Source of the DNA: Pseudalkalibacillus decolorationis | GTDB lineage: Bacteria > Bacillota > Bacilli > Bacillales > Fictibacillaceae | Reading direction: 5' to 3' | DNA length: 64,000 nt | Assembly (NCBI RefSeq): GCF_024609785.1 | Contig: NZ_JANHJQ010000010.1 | Span: forward strand, 1 to 64,000 | Shown: in pieces, positions 16,921-23,973 of the stretch | How the letters are laid out: every line of letters starts with the position of its first letter | Position numbering within the stretch: position 1 is the stretch's first letter | Program-made: the position numbers and the translations under genes | Notes under the pieces: generated by a model | Database searches by the model: none | The model's input: only the letters and a program-made list of their open reading frames with translations | What the model was told of the DNA's origin: nothing

Positions 16921-17157
16921 TTATTTTTGAATTAGTGTTTCATAGTTTTTGTCATACGGACTTAGAAATAATCGTTCTATCCAGTCAGACACCCCTATAC
17001 CTCGTATCCCATAGCCTTTACTAATAAGTGATCTTGACGTTTTAATGATTTCTTGATAGTTAAGTCCTGTTTCCCTTTCCAACTCTCTTACCTTCTTACC
17101 TCCACCATGTGAAGTGATAAGGTCTAAGAGTGTTTGCTCTTGCTCAGTAAGTATCAT
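16921..17157 (-). CDS. Small winged-helix-like protein
   Basis: 78 aa. LTEQEQTLLDLI, then VRELERETGLNYQEIIKTSRSL and a GYGIRGI wing. It is the same plan as 16681-16908 and, more loosely, 17273-17488. Its ATG overlaps the stop of the 40-aa gene upstream. Confidence 0.55.
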   Translation of the reverse strand: MILTEQEQTLLDLITSHGGGKKVRELERETGLNYQEIIKTSRSLISKGYGIRGIGVSDWIERLFLSPYDKNYETLIQK

Positions 17158-17276
17158 TGCTCACCCCCCTTTAGTAACACCTGTTGTAAACTTCTTAGCT
17201 TGATAACTTGTACATCCGTCAGATGGTCCCTAACCTTAATACATGTCTTGTAGTGTCTATTTTTTCGTTTCCTCAC
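17154..17276 (-). CDS. Very small basic protein
   Basis: 40 aa with a GTG start, beginning with a basic MRKRKNRHYKTC segment. Its start overlaps the upstream stop (GTGA) and its stop overlaps the next ATG, so the frame keeps both junctions tight. This is the main evidence for a real gene. Confidence 0.4.
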   Translation of the reverse strand: MRKRKNRHYKTCIKVRDHLTDVQVIKLRSLQQVLLKGGEQ

Positions 17277-17488
17277 ACTTCCACCGCCCTGATATCGAGG
17301 ATCAGCTGTAGTCTTTCCACTTGATGGCTATAGAATCGAATCTTTTTAATGTGCAGACCTTTTTCTTTCAACGCATCGACCAGGTTCATAATTTGCTTGT
17401 TGGTCAGGTTTAGTTTGGTTCTGACTTCATACATGGAGATTCCGGAGAACCTTGTTTTATAAAGTAAGTTGTATAGTTCCTTTTCCAT
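17273..17488 (-). CDS. Small winged-helix-like protein
   Basis: 71 aa. ELYNLLYKTRFSGISMYEVR, then LNLTNKQIMNLVDALKEKGLHIKKIRFY is a helix-turn-helix followed by a wing. It is the third of a cluster of such genes in this operon. Confidence 0.55.
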   Translation of the reverse strand: MEKELYNLLYKTRFSGISMYEVRTKLNLTNKQIMNLVDALKEKGLHIKKIRFYSHQVERLQLILDIRAVEV

Positions 17489-17670
17489 TATCCTTTCACC
17501 TCCTTATTAGACTCTCTCTGACGTTGTTTCCTGCTCCTTAAGATGTATTTGCCCCGCTTAAGTGATTCCTGCCATATGTCCAAGTCATGCCGTAGTAACT
17601 GTTGTATTTCGCCTTTGGTTAGAAACAATGTACATTTAGGTAATTTGATTTCAATTAGATCATCTTTCAA
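17488..17670 (-). CDS. Small hypothetical protein
   Basis: 60 aa from a TTG at 17670 that follows GGGAGGGTGA; the longer GTG at 17709 lacks a ribosome site. A beta-rich start (LIEIKLPKCTLFLTKGEI) precedes a basic helix (RGKYILRSRKQRQRE). The stop touches the next ATG. The function is unknown. The gap 17710-17907 holds no gene but repeats ATCCTGCATA. Confidence 0.5.
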   Translation of the reverse strand: MKDDLIEIKLPKCTLFLTKGEIQQLLRHDLDIWQESLKRGKYILRSRKQRQRESNKEVKG

Positions 17671-17907
17671 TAGATTTTCACCCTCCCTATTTATGCAATA
17701 ATTCATCACGTTAAAGTATCATAGATTGCTGAAAAACCTTGATAAATCAACGATGTATAAAATCCTGCATATTCTATAAAATGGTCTTATTCACTGAGTC
17801 TTGAATCCCTTGTGCCCCTTATAACTTACTTTTAGTTAGTTTACATAAATCAGTTTATAACGACCAATTCTGTATATAATATACATTTTGTTGTATAAGA
17901 CAGGGGC

Positions 17908-18261
17908 TTAATTTCCCCGTTTTCTCTCCATAAATTCAAAATAACTTTTCGCCTTTTCGATTACCTCGTCAAATGTACCAGTAGCTATACTCTTAGTAGA
18001 TATCCTTTGTCCTTTTTGGTAGGATTCCCGCCACGCTTCCCACTTGTCGCCAATCTGTTCTATATAGACATTACTTCGATGGTTCAATGATTTAGTGTAA
18101 AGCTTTCCAGATAGACCGATTAGAAACCCGTTCAACTTGGCTGAATTGTCTCTTGTCATCGTTTCAATGATATTCTGCTTATTTTCCTTAACTTTCTGGA
18201 GAAGGGAAGGAGGAAGGCTTTTCCCCCGCTTGATACGTAGCTGTTCACCTTCCGTTACCAA
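17908..18261 (-). CDS. TubC_N-like docking-domain protein with uncertain start
   Basis: 117 aa from a TTG at 18261. The same frame is open upstream to a TGA, and the added codons (EALIESVEQAGAEL) complete a TubC_N-type fold with TEGEQLRIKRG and LLQKVKENKQNII. GAGG lies 10 nt before an in-frame ATA at 18303, so an ATA (or ATT at 18291) start is possible. The C-terminal half (residues about 60-110) resembles a small DNA- or RNA-binding domain. It overlaps or abuts the replication ATPase gene. Confidence 0.6.
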   Translation of the reverse strand: MVTEGEQLRIKRGKSLPPSLLQKVKENKQNIIETMTRDNSAKLNGFLIGLSGKLYTKSLNHRSNVYIEQIGDKWEAWRESYQKGQRISTKSIATGTFDEVIEKAKSYFEFMERKRGN

Positions 18262-18299
18262 TTCCGCTCCCGCTTGTTCAACTGATTCAATTAACGCTT

Positions 18300-19793
18300 C
18301 TATAAGATCACGTCCTCATCAATTTCTGGTTTGTCATCACGTTTCAATTTAAGCATCCGCTTATTTTTCTCAGTTCCTAAGTCAATGTAATGTATCCCTT
18401 GTGATCGTAACCCTGGTGCAATTCGTGTCAATCTTCCTCGTATTGATCGTGAAGTCGGCCAAGCTCGGTCCCTTCTGTCTTCCACATATTCTGATAAAGC
18501 TTCATAAGCTGCAGTAGGTGTGCCTGTCCATTCTGCTCTGTTTTCCATAAATTCAAGTACCGCTACTGCTAATGGGTCAGTTTCTAGCGATTGCTCAACG
18601 CCCCTACTACGATTCCGCTTGTAAATATCCATAAACTCATCAGGATACCATCCGAGAGCCTTTTCACACGCTGTTACCCATAATGCGAAATCTGCCATTC
18701 GTGGTTTATGCTCTAATTCTACGTTGTCAATGTTTCCAAGCGCTGAACTAATCACATCAAGGAAAGCACCTATTATATATGGTCGTTCTTCTTCGAATTT
18801 CTTCCAGAATGTTTGTTCATCTGTTCGTTTTTCTTCTGGAATAGCTGGTAGGTTTAACATAATTGAACGGTCTAGCAAATCCGGTCTTTTTCCTACATCA
18901 GAAATACCATTCAATATACTTGGCTTCATAACCGTAATGACTGTTTCCTCGTCATCGGAATATAGTTCACGCTTAGCTACAGACCCGCCTAAAGCGATTT
19001 TACAGAACGTATCACTTATAGCGTTTGATAATGACGAAATGTTGTCATACGCTCCTATATGAGCCTTACTTGCTGCTATGGCTAGTTCTTCTTCGGTCTT
19101 TGGTAAATTCCGCAAGGGCATCGTTTCAGATGGATCAATTAATGACCTTGTGACCTTCGTAGTTGTCGATTTACTTGAACCTTGCTCGCCTTGGACTACT
19201 AAAATCGGATAAGGTGAATTGGGTCTCATTGCACCCAACACCCACGCTACAACCATTTTGAAATCATCTTCATGCTGATAGTTGATGAATTTCTTTAATT
19301 GGTCGATAGTGCCACCCTTCTTTGGTACAGGTAACACTCCCATCGAGTTGGTACGTTTGAAGTAAACAGGCGGATCGAGTCTAATTCCCCATCCGTCTTC
19401 AGCAATTTCTATTGAAGTGTGTAATTCGTTTCCTAAGTCAATGTAGATACATCCTTCATGTTCGGCAATTCGTGAATGGACCTCGTGTTTTTCACCTTTG
19501 AACAATGCTGCACCTTCCATCATCGAAAGAGCATCTTCTACAGCTTGGGACCCTGCCACCTTGCCGAAGTCCTCATAGAATTTCATCTGTAGCCACCGTT
19601 TGAATTTTTTCTTACGTAAAGGCATTGCTACCTCATGACCATCTATCATAATAACCGCATAGGCTTTCTCATCCGGAGTATGGAAAAATTCCACATCCGA
19701 AGCCATTTCTACTAATATTTGTGACTGTGTTTTCTTTTCTCCGCTCGTATCCTCATTGGCTAGTGCATCAACATTTTGTAATTCTTCACTCAT
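18300..19793 (-). CDS. Replication P-loop ATPase / helicase-like protein (rep)
   Basis: 497-aa protein. Walker A is GEQGSSKST (about residue 205), a Walker B-like YDNIS and a sensor-like ILNGISD follow, and RPDLLDRSI resembles an arginine finger. This matches phage and plasmid replicative helicases that pair with a PrimPol. A C-terminal winged-helix-like part spans about 400-480. The start overlaps the primase stop by 4 bp. In a satellite it would unwind the element's own origin after excision. Confidence 0.8.
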   Translation of the reverse strand: MSEELQNVDALANEDTSGEKKTQSQILVEMASDVEFFHTPDEKAYAVIMIDGHEVAMPLRKKKFKRWLQMKFYEDFGKVAGSQAVEDALSMMEGAALFKGEKHEVHSRIAEHEGCIYIDLGNELHTSIEIAEDGWGIRLDPPVYFKRTNSMGVLPVPKKGGTIDQLKKFINYQHEDDFKMVVAWVLGAMRPNSPYPILVVQGEQGSSKSTTTKVTRSLIDPSETMPLRNLPKTEEELAIAASKAHIGAYDNISSLSNAISDTFCKIALGGSVAKRELYSDDEETVITVMKPSILNGISDVGKRPDLLDRSIMLNLPAIPEEKRTDEQTFWKKFEEERPYIIGAFLDVISSALGNIDNVELEHKPRMADFALWVTACEKALGWYPDEFMDIYKRNRSRGVEQSLETDPLAVAVLEFMENRAEWTGTPTAAYEALSEYVEDRRDRAWPTSRSIRGRLTRIAPGLRSQGIHYIDLGTEKNKRMLKLKRDDKPEIDEDVIL

Positions 19794-20608
19794 GCTCGTC
19801 CTCCGTTACGTCTTCTTAACTCTTTACCAGCTATGCTATTTATAACTTTGTTTAATTCTTCTTTAGATAAAGGGGATTCATTTTTGAATTGGTTCCACAT
19901 GTGCAGAACCTCAAGCACTATATGAGGATCTACGTATCTTCTAAATAAATGACCTGCTAACTGTGAAGCTGTGTGGTTCCGTTCCCCTTCTTTGGATCCG
20001 TTCATGACATTCGCCCAATAACTTGTAGGCTTTTTCTTCCTCTGGCTTGGCTCATCTTTTAACATTTGAATTAAGTAACCAGGCATTTCTGCGATTGGTA
20101 CTTCTAAAGGTCTTGATGATAATTCGAAGGTATATTCCTTCCCGTTCGGATGGACACTTGGTGGCAATACCACGTATTTACCGTTTCCCTGTACGTCCAA
20201 ACCTTCATATTCGTATAATTTAGATTTACTGATTCGATCGTCCCACTTGAACCAAAAATGCTGACCCCCTCCAGGAGTTAAACAAGTGACTGTATCGGGA
20301 AGTTTTTCGTAATCATCTTCCAATCGGTGAAGTGATTCACTTCCTCCGTTTCGAGGATCTTCGTCCAACACGACTATCCCGCTTACTGCCCCGCAAGGCA
20401 TCCCGATATTGGCATCGGGTGTAGCATTCCACCACTCTTTTATCTGCTCAATATCGGTTGTCGCATTTTTGAACCCTCCATCATGTATAGGTTTTTTAGT
20501 CCTTGGACATAATGGAAATACAGGTAAATTTAATTTCTGCGCAAAAGCAAGAGCAGCTAAATAGTTCTTGTGACTTTTCTTAGAATCTGTTATACTTACT
20601 GTAGACAT
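19790..20608 (-). CDS. Bifunctional primase/polymerase (PrimPol)
   Basis: 272 aa with the archaeo-eukaryotic primase / PrimPol N-terminal domain (residues about 15-190). It shows FPLCPRTKKP at the start, the catalytic acidic motif VVLDEDPR, TPGGGQHFWFK with the catalytic His, and GLDVQGNGKYVVLPPSVH. A C-terminal helical primase domain follows (EGERNHTASQLAGHL). It makes primers for the element's replication and is coupled to the ATPase gene. Confidence 0.88.
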   Translation of the reverse strand: MSTVSITDSKKSHKNYLAALAFAQKLNLPVFPLCPRTKKPIHDGGFKNATTDIEQIKEWWNATPDANIGMPCGAVSGIVVLDEDPRNGGSESLHRLEDDYEKLPDTVTCLTPGGGQHFWFKWDDRISKSKLYEYEGLDVQGNGKYVVLPPSVHPNGKEYTFELSSRPLEVPIAEMPGYLIQMLKDEPSQRKKKPTSYWANVMNGSKEGERNHTASQLAGHLFRRYVDPHIVLEVLHMWNQFKNESPLSKEELNKVINSIAGKELRRRNGGRA

Positions 20609-20836
20609 TTAAAGAACCGCCCCATTCCCAACGCCTCCGCTATAAGGCGTTTTTTGTTTTGTGCTTTCTTCCTCTAATTCATCCATCCAGTGATCCAATG
20701 AATGTTTTTTCAGCAGAATACGTCTGCCAATTCGAATGTGTCTTAGTCGTTTTTCCCTTATTTCTTTCCTTAACAAATCTTCGGACACTCCAATGTATTC
20801 AGCAGATTCCGCTACAGATAATGTTGTACGCTCCAA
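20609..20836 (-). CDS. Excisionase-like helix-turn-helix protein
   Basis: 75 aa of the MerR-like excisionase class: LSVAESAEYIGVSEDLLRK is the HTH and RHIRIGRRILLKKHSLDHWM the wing. Such proteins bend DNA at the att site for excision, and some also activate. It lies between the HTH gene and the primase, the xis position in satellites. Confidence 0.75.
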   Translation of the reverse strand: MERTTLSVAESAEYIGVSEDLLRKEIREKRLRHIRIGRRILLKKHSLDHWMDELEEESTKQKTPYSGGVGNGAVL

Positions 20837-20848
20837 TATTACATCCCC

Positions 20849-21133
20849 CTAACGATAACGATTTAATGTTCTTTGCATTTCTCCTGTTAGATTCCAGTTA
20901 TCTAACCACATTTTATATGCCTTCTCAATCAATCTACTATCAGATACGGGATCTCCGTTTTCGAATCTTTTGAGTCTTCCTGGTGATATTCCAAGTTCAT
21001 TTGCAACGAATGACATAGGTAAGCCTTTTTCTTCCCGTGCTTCTTTGAACGGTAGACCTCTTTGATACCATTCTTTCTGATTCTCTATAATAAAAGCGGC
21101 TTTCTTTTTAAGTGCTTCTTCATATGTGTGCAT
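20849..21133 (-). CDS. HTH regulator (XRE-like)
   Basis: 94 aa. Residues about 25-62 (FKEAREEKGLPMSFVANELGISPGRLKRFENG) form a Cro/CI-type HTH. It is second in the leftward operon and its ATG overlaps the stop of the Cro-like gene. It may control the early satellite promoter. Confidence 0.7.
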   Translation of the reverse strand: MHTYEEALKKKAAFIIENQKEWYQRGLPFKEAREEKGLPMSFVANELGISPGRLKRFENGDPVSDSRLIEKAYKMWLDNWNLTGEMQRTLNRYR

Positions 21134-21309
21134 TATTTGTCCCCCTTTAGTTGATCTACAATAGAAAAGATTTTTTCCTTCTTATCTATAGGAAGTTCTT
21201 TGCGTAACAAGCGACTAAAATTTCCTTCATGTAAGCCATAGACCTCACTTACTTGCCATTGTTTCAATCCAGCTTCTTGGATCGCTTTTCTAACATCTTG
21301 GTTATTCAC
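21133..21309 (-). CDS. Small Cro-like HTH protein
   Basis: 58 aa from a GTG at 21309 with AGGAGAGG upstream. NQDVRKAIQEAGLKQWQVSE...LHEGNFSRLLRKEL is a compact HTH. It is the first gene of the leftward operon, divergent from the repressor, and so the likely Cro or Str counterpart. A perfect dyad lies 27 bp upstream. Confidence 0.65.
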   Translation of the reverse strand: MNNQDVRKAIQEAGLKQWQVSEVYGLHEGNFSRLLRKELPIDKKEKIFSIVDQLKGDK

Positions 21310-21335
21310 TTTTTAACCTCTCCTTTTAATTCGAT

Positions 21336-21351
21336 AAGGGATATGTCCCTT
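21336..21351. promoter_or_regulatory. Dyad operator ahead of the leftward operon
   Basis: AAGGGA-TATG-TCCCTT, a perfect 6-bp-arm palindrome 27 bp upstream of the first leftward gene. Confidence 0.5.
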
Positions 21352-21426
21352 TGAAAATCTCTTTTCCTACGAGTATTTCTTGTTGTTGTTATAGCTTACA
21401 TAATACGGAACACAACAACAGTGTTC

Positions 21427-21448
21427 ATATTAAGGGTATTGTTAATAT
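21427..21448. promoter_or_regulatory. Inverted repeat in the divergent control region
   Basis: ATATTAA-N8-TTAATAT is a likely operator. A second inverted repeat (TTGTTGTTGT and ACAACAACA) lies at about 21379-21420. The 450-bp region 21310-21760 otherwise holds two GTGGATAAAC copies (near 21450 and 21495) and no supported gene. Confidence 0.5.
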
Positions 21449-21695
21449 GTGGATAAACCCATCAGTAACCCGCTTGACTGTAAGAGAATTGATTGTGGAT
21501 AAACGTGGATAGTCCCGCTAGTTTCTTATACCCTTTTATTCCTGTCCCTGGAAGGCTACCAGACGTTTTTTAAGTTTTAGTCTTGTTATTCCGTAACCAC
21601 GACTTTCGATATTTAGTTTTTTGATGGTGTTGTTTTTATTACCTAATTTCATATTAATCGAAGTGCGTCCAAAAGTCAACACATAAATAAAAATG

Positions 21696-21724
21696 TTTAC
21701 ATTTGGACTCATTGTGGGTATACT
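21696..21724 (+). promoter_or_regulatory. SigA-type promoter of the repressor gene
   Basis: TTTACA, a 17-bp spacer and TATACT, 37 bp upstream of the repressor ATG. Confidence 0.7.
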
Positions 21725-21760
21725 TGTTAACAACAACACTTTTAAAAGGTCGTGATATTT

Positions 21761-22207
21761 ATGAGTTTTGGTGATGAATTAAAGAAAATGAGGGAACAAA
21801 AAGGCTTATCTATGAGGGAATTGAGTAGACGATCCGGTATTTCCTCTTCTTTTTTATCTAAATTAGAAAGCGGTAAACGTTCAACCCCAAAACATGAAAC
21901 AGTTTTAAAATTGTCTGATGGCTTAGGCATTTCTTCTGTTGAATTGTTGGAAGTTGCCGGTTATTTAAACGATATGGATGATGTTTTAAAAGAAATGAAG
22001 GAAGAACACGAGCGAAAAATAGAAATTCACAGACAATTAGTAGAACAAGGTTTTACAACTTCAAAGAATCCTACCCTTGTCTATGCAATTGAGGACATTT
22101 TCACAGATGAAATGCTTCTGGATTATAAAGGTCAATACTTAACCAATGAAGAAAAGAAGGAAATTCTAACATTCATTGATTACCTTTACGAGAAGAAAAA
22201 CAGATAA
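21761..22207 (+). CDS. XRE-family repressor (Stl/CI-like)
   Basis: 148 aa. The N-terminal HTH spans residues about 1-60 (MREQKGLSMRELSRRSGISSSFLSKLESGKR) and a helical C-terminal domain follows (DEMLLDYKGQYLTNEEKKEIL). It probably holds the divergent leftward promoter silent until a helper phage or the SOS response relieves it. ATG 21761 is preferred with AAAAGG upstream. It is co-oriented with the integrase 12 bp later. Confidence 0.82.
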   Translation: MSFGDELKKMREQKGLSMRELSRRSGISSSFLSKLESGKRSTPKHETVLKLSDGLGISSVELLEVAGYLNDMDDVLKEMKEEHERKIEIHRQLVEQGFTTSKNPTLVYAIEDIFTDEMLLDYKGQYLTNEEKKEILTFIDYLYEKKNR

Positions 22208-22219
22208 GGAGGGGTAAAC

Positions 22220-23392
22220 TTGGCTGGAAGCATAGAAAAGCGTGGCTCTAATTCGTGGAGACTTACCTATAGTATGGGATACGATCAGAACGGAAAACGG
22301 ATCAAGAAGCAAAAGACCATTAAAGCGAAGAATAAAACAGAAGCGAATAAAAAACTAGCGGAATTTGTTACTGAAATTGAAGCCGGACAATATATTGATC
22401 CATCTAAAATAAAATTAGCTGACTTTGTGGAGGAATGGCGTGAAAAGTACGCTAAAAAACATTTGTCCGCTAAAACTCTAGAAACATATGGTTATCCATT
22501 AAAGAATTATATCCTTCCTACATTCGGTCATGCTCGTATAGGTGACGTGAAACCAATTCACATCATTAACTATCTGGATAGCTTAGAACAGGACGGAATA
22601 AGGAAAGACAATAAGCCTGGTGGATTATCTTCATCCAGTATCTACTACCATTACAGAGTGCTTAGAGATATATTCAGTCGTGCATATGATTGGAAGTTAA
22701 TTAAATCCAATCCAGTAGAAAGCGTGAAACGTCCAAAGGTTACACAAAACAAAACAGAAGTGTATACAGATGATGAAGTACGTGAAGTGTTTGAGAAGCT
22801 ACAGAATGAGCCTATAAGCAATCGTATAATGATTACCCTTGCCATAACTGCCGGACTGCGTAGAGGGGAACTGCTGGGCTTACAATGGGAAGATATTAAT
22901 TTCGAGGATAGAACTATACAAGTTAATCATTCGCTTCAATATACCAAAGAAGATGGATACAAATTGAAGAAACCTAAAAATAACAAGGTTCGTGTAGTTA
23001 TTCCCCCTAATTTTGTCCTGGAGGAATTGAGACAGTTTCACCACATGAAAAAGAAGGAACGGTTGCAAGCTGCGGAATTATGGGAAGGTGGATCATATTT
23101 CTTTGTATTCTCTACTTGGCACGGTAAGCCATATTATCCAACTGTACCGGGTACGTGGTGGAGAAGGTTTATCAATCGAACTGGATTAAAGTATATCCGC
23201 TTCCATGATTTAAGACATACGGCTGCCACTTTATTAATTAACCAAGGTGTACATGCTAAAGTGATTTCGGAAAGGTTAGGACATGCGGACATTAAAACAA
23301 CCATGAATATATATGGTCACTATGTACGACAAGCTGACGAGGAAGCAGCGGACAAATTAAATCAATTGTTCCGACCATCTCAACAAGGATGA
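22220..23392 (+). CDS. int: Tyrosine-family integrase
   Basis: 390 aa. The N-terminal part has an arm-binding AP2-like domain (SIEKRGSNSWRLTY), then a core-binding SAM-like domain (residues about 60-170). The catalytic domain shows AGLRRGELLGLQW (first Arg), HDLRHTAATL (HxxR), LGHADIKTTMNIYGHY (His and the nucleophilic Tyr). A TTG start follows AAGGAGGGG. It lies next to attR and the tRNA-Val, its target, and is followed by a terminator. Confidence 0.93.
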   Translation: MAGSIEKRGSNSWRLTYSMGYDQNGKRIKKQKTIKAKNKTEANKKLAEFVTEIEAGQYIDPSKIKLADFVEEWREKYAKKHLSAKTLETYGYPLKNYILPTFGHARIGDVKPIHIINYLDSLEQDGIRKDNKPGGLSSSSIYYHYRVLRDIFSRAYDWKLIKSNPVESVKRPKVTQNKTEVYTDDEVREVFEKLQNEPISNRIMITLAITAGLRRGELLGLQWEDINFEDRTIQVNHSLQYTKEDGYKLKKPKNNKVRVVIPPNFVLEELRQFHHMKKKERLQAAELWEGGSYFFVFSTWHGKPYYPTVPGTWWRRFINRTGLKYIRFHDLRHTAATLLINQGVHAKVISERLGHADIKTTMNIYGHYVRQADEEAADKLNQLFRPSQQG

Positions 23393-23416
23393 CTCATATT
23401 GAGTCGTCTTTTTTTT
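23388..23416 (+). terminator. Integrase terminator
   Basis: GATGACTC-ATATT-GAGTCGTC followed by eight T; the hairpin overlaps the integrase stop codon. Confidence 0.85.
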
Positions 23417-23419
23417 GAA

Positions 23420-23529
23420 AATACGATAAAAATACGATAAATACGATATTAAATACGATGTTTAAAATTATCGTATTGGTTTAAAGCCTGTCATATCAAG
23501 GGAAAATACGATAATACGATAAATACGAT
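23420..23529. repeat. Right iteron-like array (AATACGAT x8)
   Basis: AATACGAT starts at 23420, 23431, 23440, 23452, 23505, 23513 and 23522, with one inverted copy at 23470-23477. The order (four direct, one inverted, three direct) mirrors the left array in inverse orientation. The spacer GGTTTAAAGCCTGTCATATCAA has its central part flipped relative to the inverted left array. It lies 200-310 bp inside attR. Confidence 0.85.
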
Positions 23530-23589
23530 GTTTGCGGGACCTCCTCTATCTAAAACGATTAAAGCCTAACTTACATCTAATTCCATTTA

Positions 23590-23638
23590 GTCCCCAAAAA
23601 TGACTATAAATTTTTCTATGTCCCCAATTCGTCCCCAA
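23590..23638. repeat. Right GTCCCCAA repeats
   Basis: GTCCCCAA at 23590, 23620 and 23631; the last two start 11 bp apart like the left pair (8767, 8778). Candidate arm sites of Int or Xis. Confidence 0.5.
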
Positions 23639-23688
23639 TTTGCCTGTACTACTCATTTTATGTAAAACTGTACTAATTTTAGACATAA

Positions 23689-23714
23689 GAAAAACCCTTA
23701 TGTATCAAGGGCTT
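23689..23714 (-). terminator. Terminator now serving tRNA-Val
   Basis: Minus strand CCCTT-N7-AAGGG then TTTTT. It is brought by the element and replaces the original terminator left at 8552-8588. Confidence 0.65.
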
Positions 23715-23726
23715 TGGATTATCTGT

Positions 23727-23773
23727 TATGGTGACCCGTATTGGGTTCGAACCAATGACCTCTACCCTGTCAA
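23727..23773. repeat. attR: 47-bp copy completing tRNA-Val
   Basis: Identical to 8602-8648. This copy is joined to the tRNA 5' half and restores a full gene. Confidence 0.93.
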
Positions 23774-23804
23774 GGTAGCGCTCTCCCAGCTGAGCTAACG
23801 GATC
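23729..23804 (-). tRNA. tRNA-Val (anticodon GAC)
   Basis: 76 nt including an encoded CCA. The acceptor stem GATCCGT/ACGGGTC, D-arm, anticodon stem CTACC/GGTAG with loop TTGACAG, and T-arm ATTGG-TTCGAAC-CCAAT all pair. It is the integration target, and its 3' half is supplied by the element. Confidence 0.95.
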
Positions 23805-23973
23805 AGGTATTATTAAGACTTGATTTCCTTATACGGACAATTAATACTATACGAATCTTTCAACTTAATGTCAATACATTTTTTATTAATAGTTATTGAG
23901 ATGACCGGTAAACCATTTCGCTATTTATCGTTGAAGAACTTATTTACGGGCCATCTCCTCATTCGTTAATTTA

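Larger units (their letters stand above)
8602..23773. mobile_element. PICI-like phage satellite integrated in tRNA-Val(GAC)
   Basis: 15.2-kb element between 47-bp direct repeats, with the tRNA kept intact at the right end. Gene order from the right is integrase and repressor (rightward), then divergent Cro-like, HTH, excisionase, PrimPol primase, replication ATPase, many small genes and a TerS-like gene (leftward). Size and order match phage-inducible chromosomal islands (int-stl / str-xis-pri-rep-terS). No head, portal, large terminase, holin or endolysin gene is present. A single phage tail-spike gene and a toxin-antitoxin-like pair are cargo. Dependence on a helper phage is inferred. Confidence 0.8.

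Noticed and set aside
21536-21739. Small leftward gene in the switch region (67 aa)
   Set aside because: No ribosome site at any start and it spans the repressor promoter region; the sequence looks non-coding.
8602-23773. Complete or degraded prophage
   Set aside because: Only one tail gene is present and there is no capsid, portal, large terminase, tail tube or lysis gene. Gene order and the undamaged reading frames fit a satellite better than decay.
8602-23773. Integrative conjugative element
   Set aside because: No relaxase, coupling protein or type IV secretion gene is visible; the ATPase gene fits a replicative helicase rather than a VirB4/FtsK protein.
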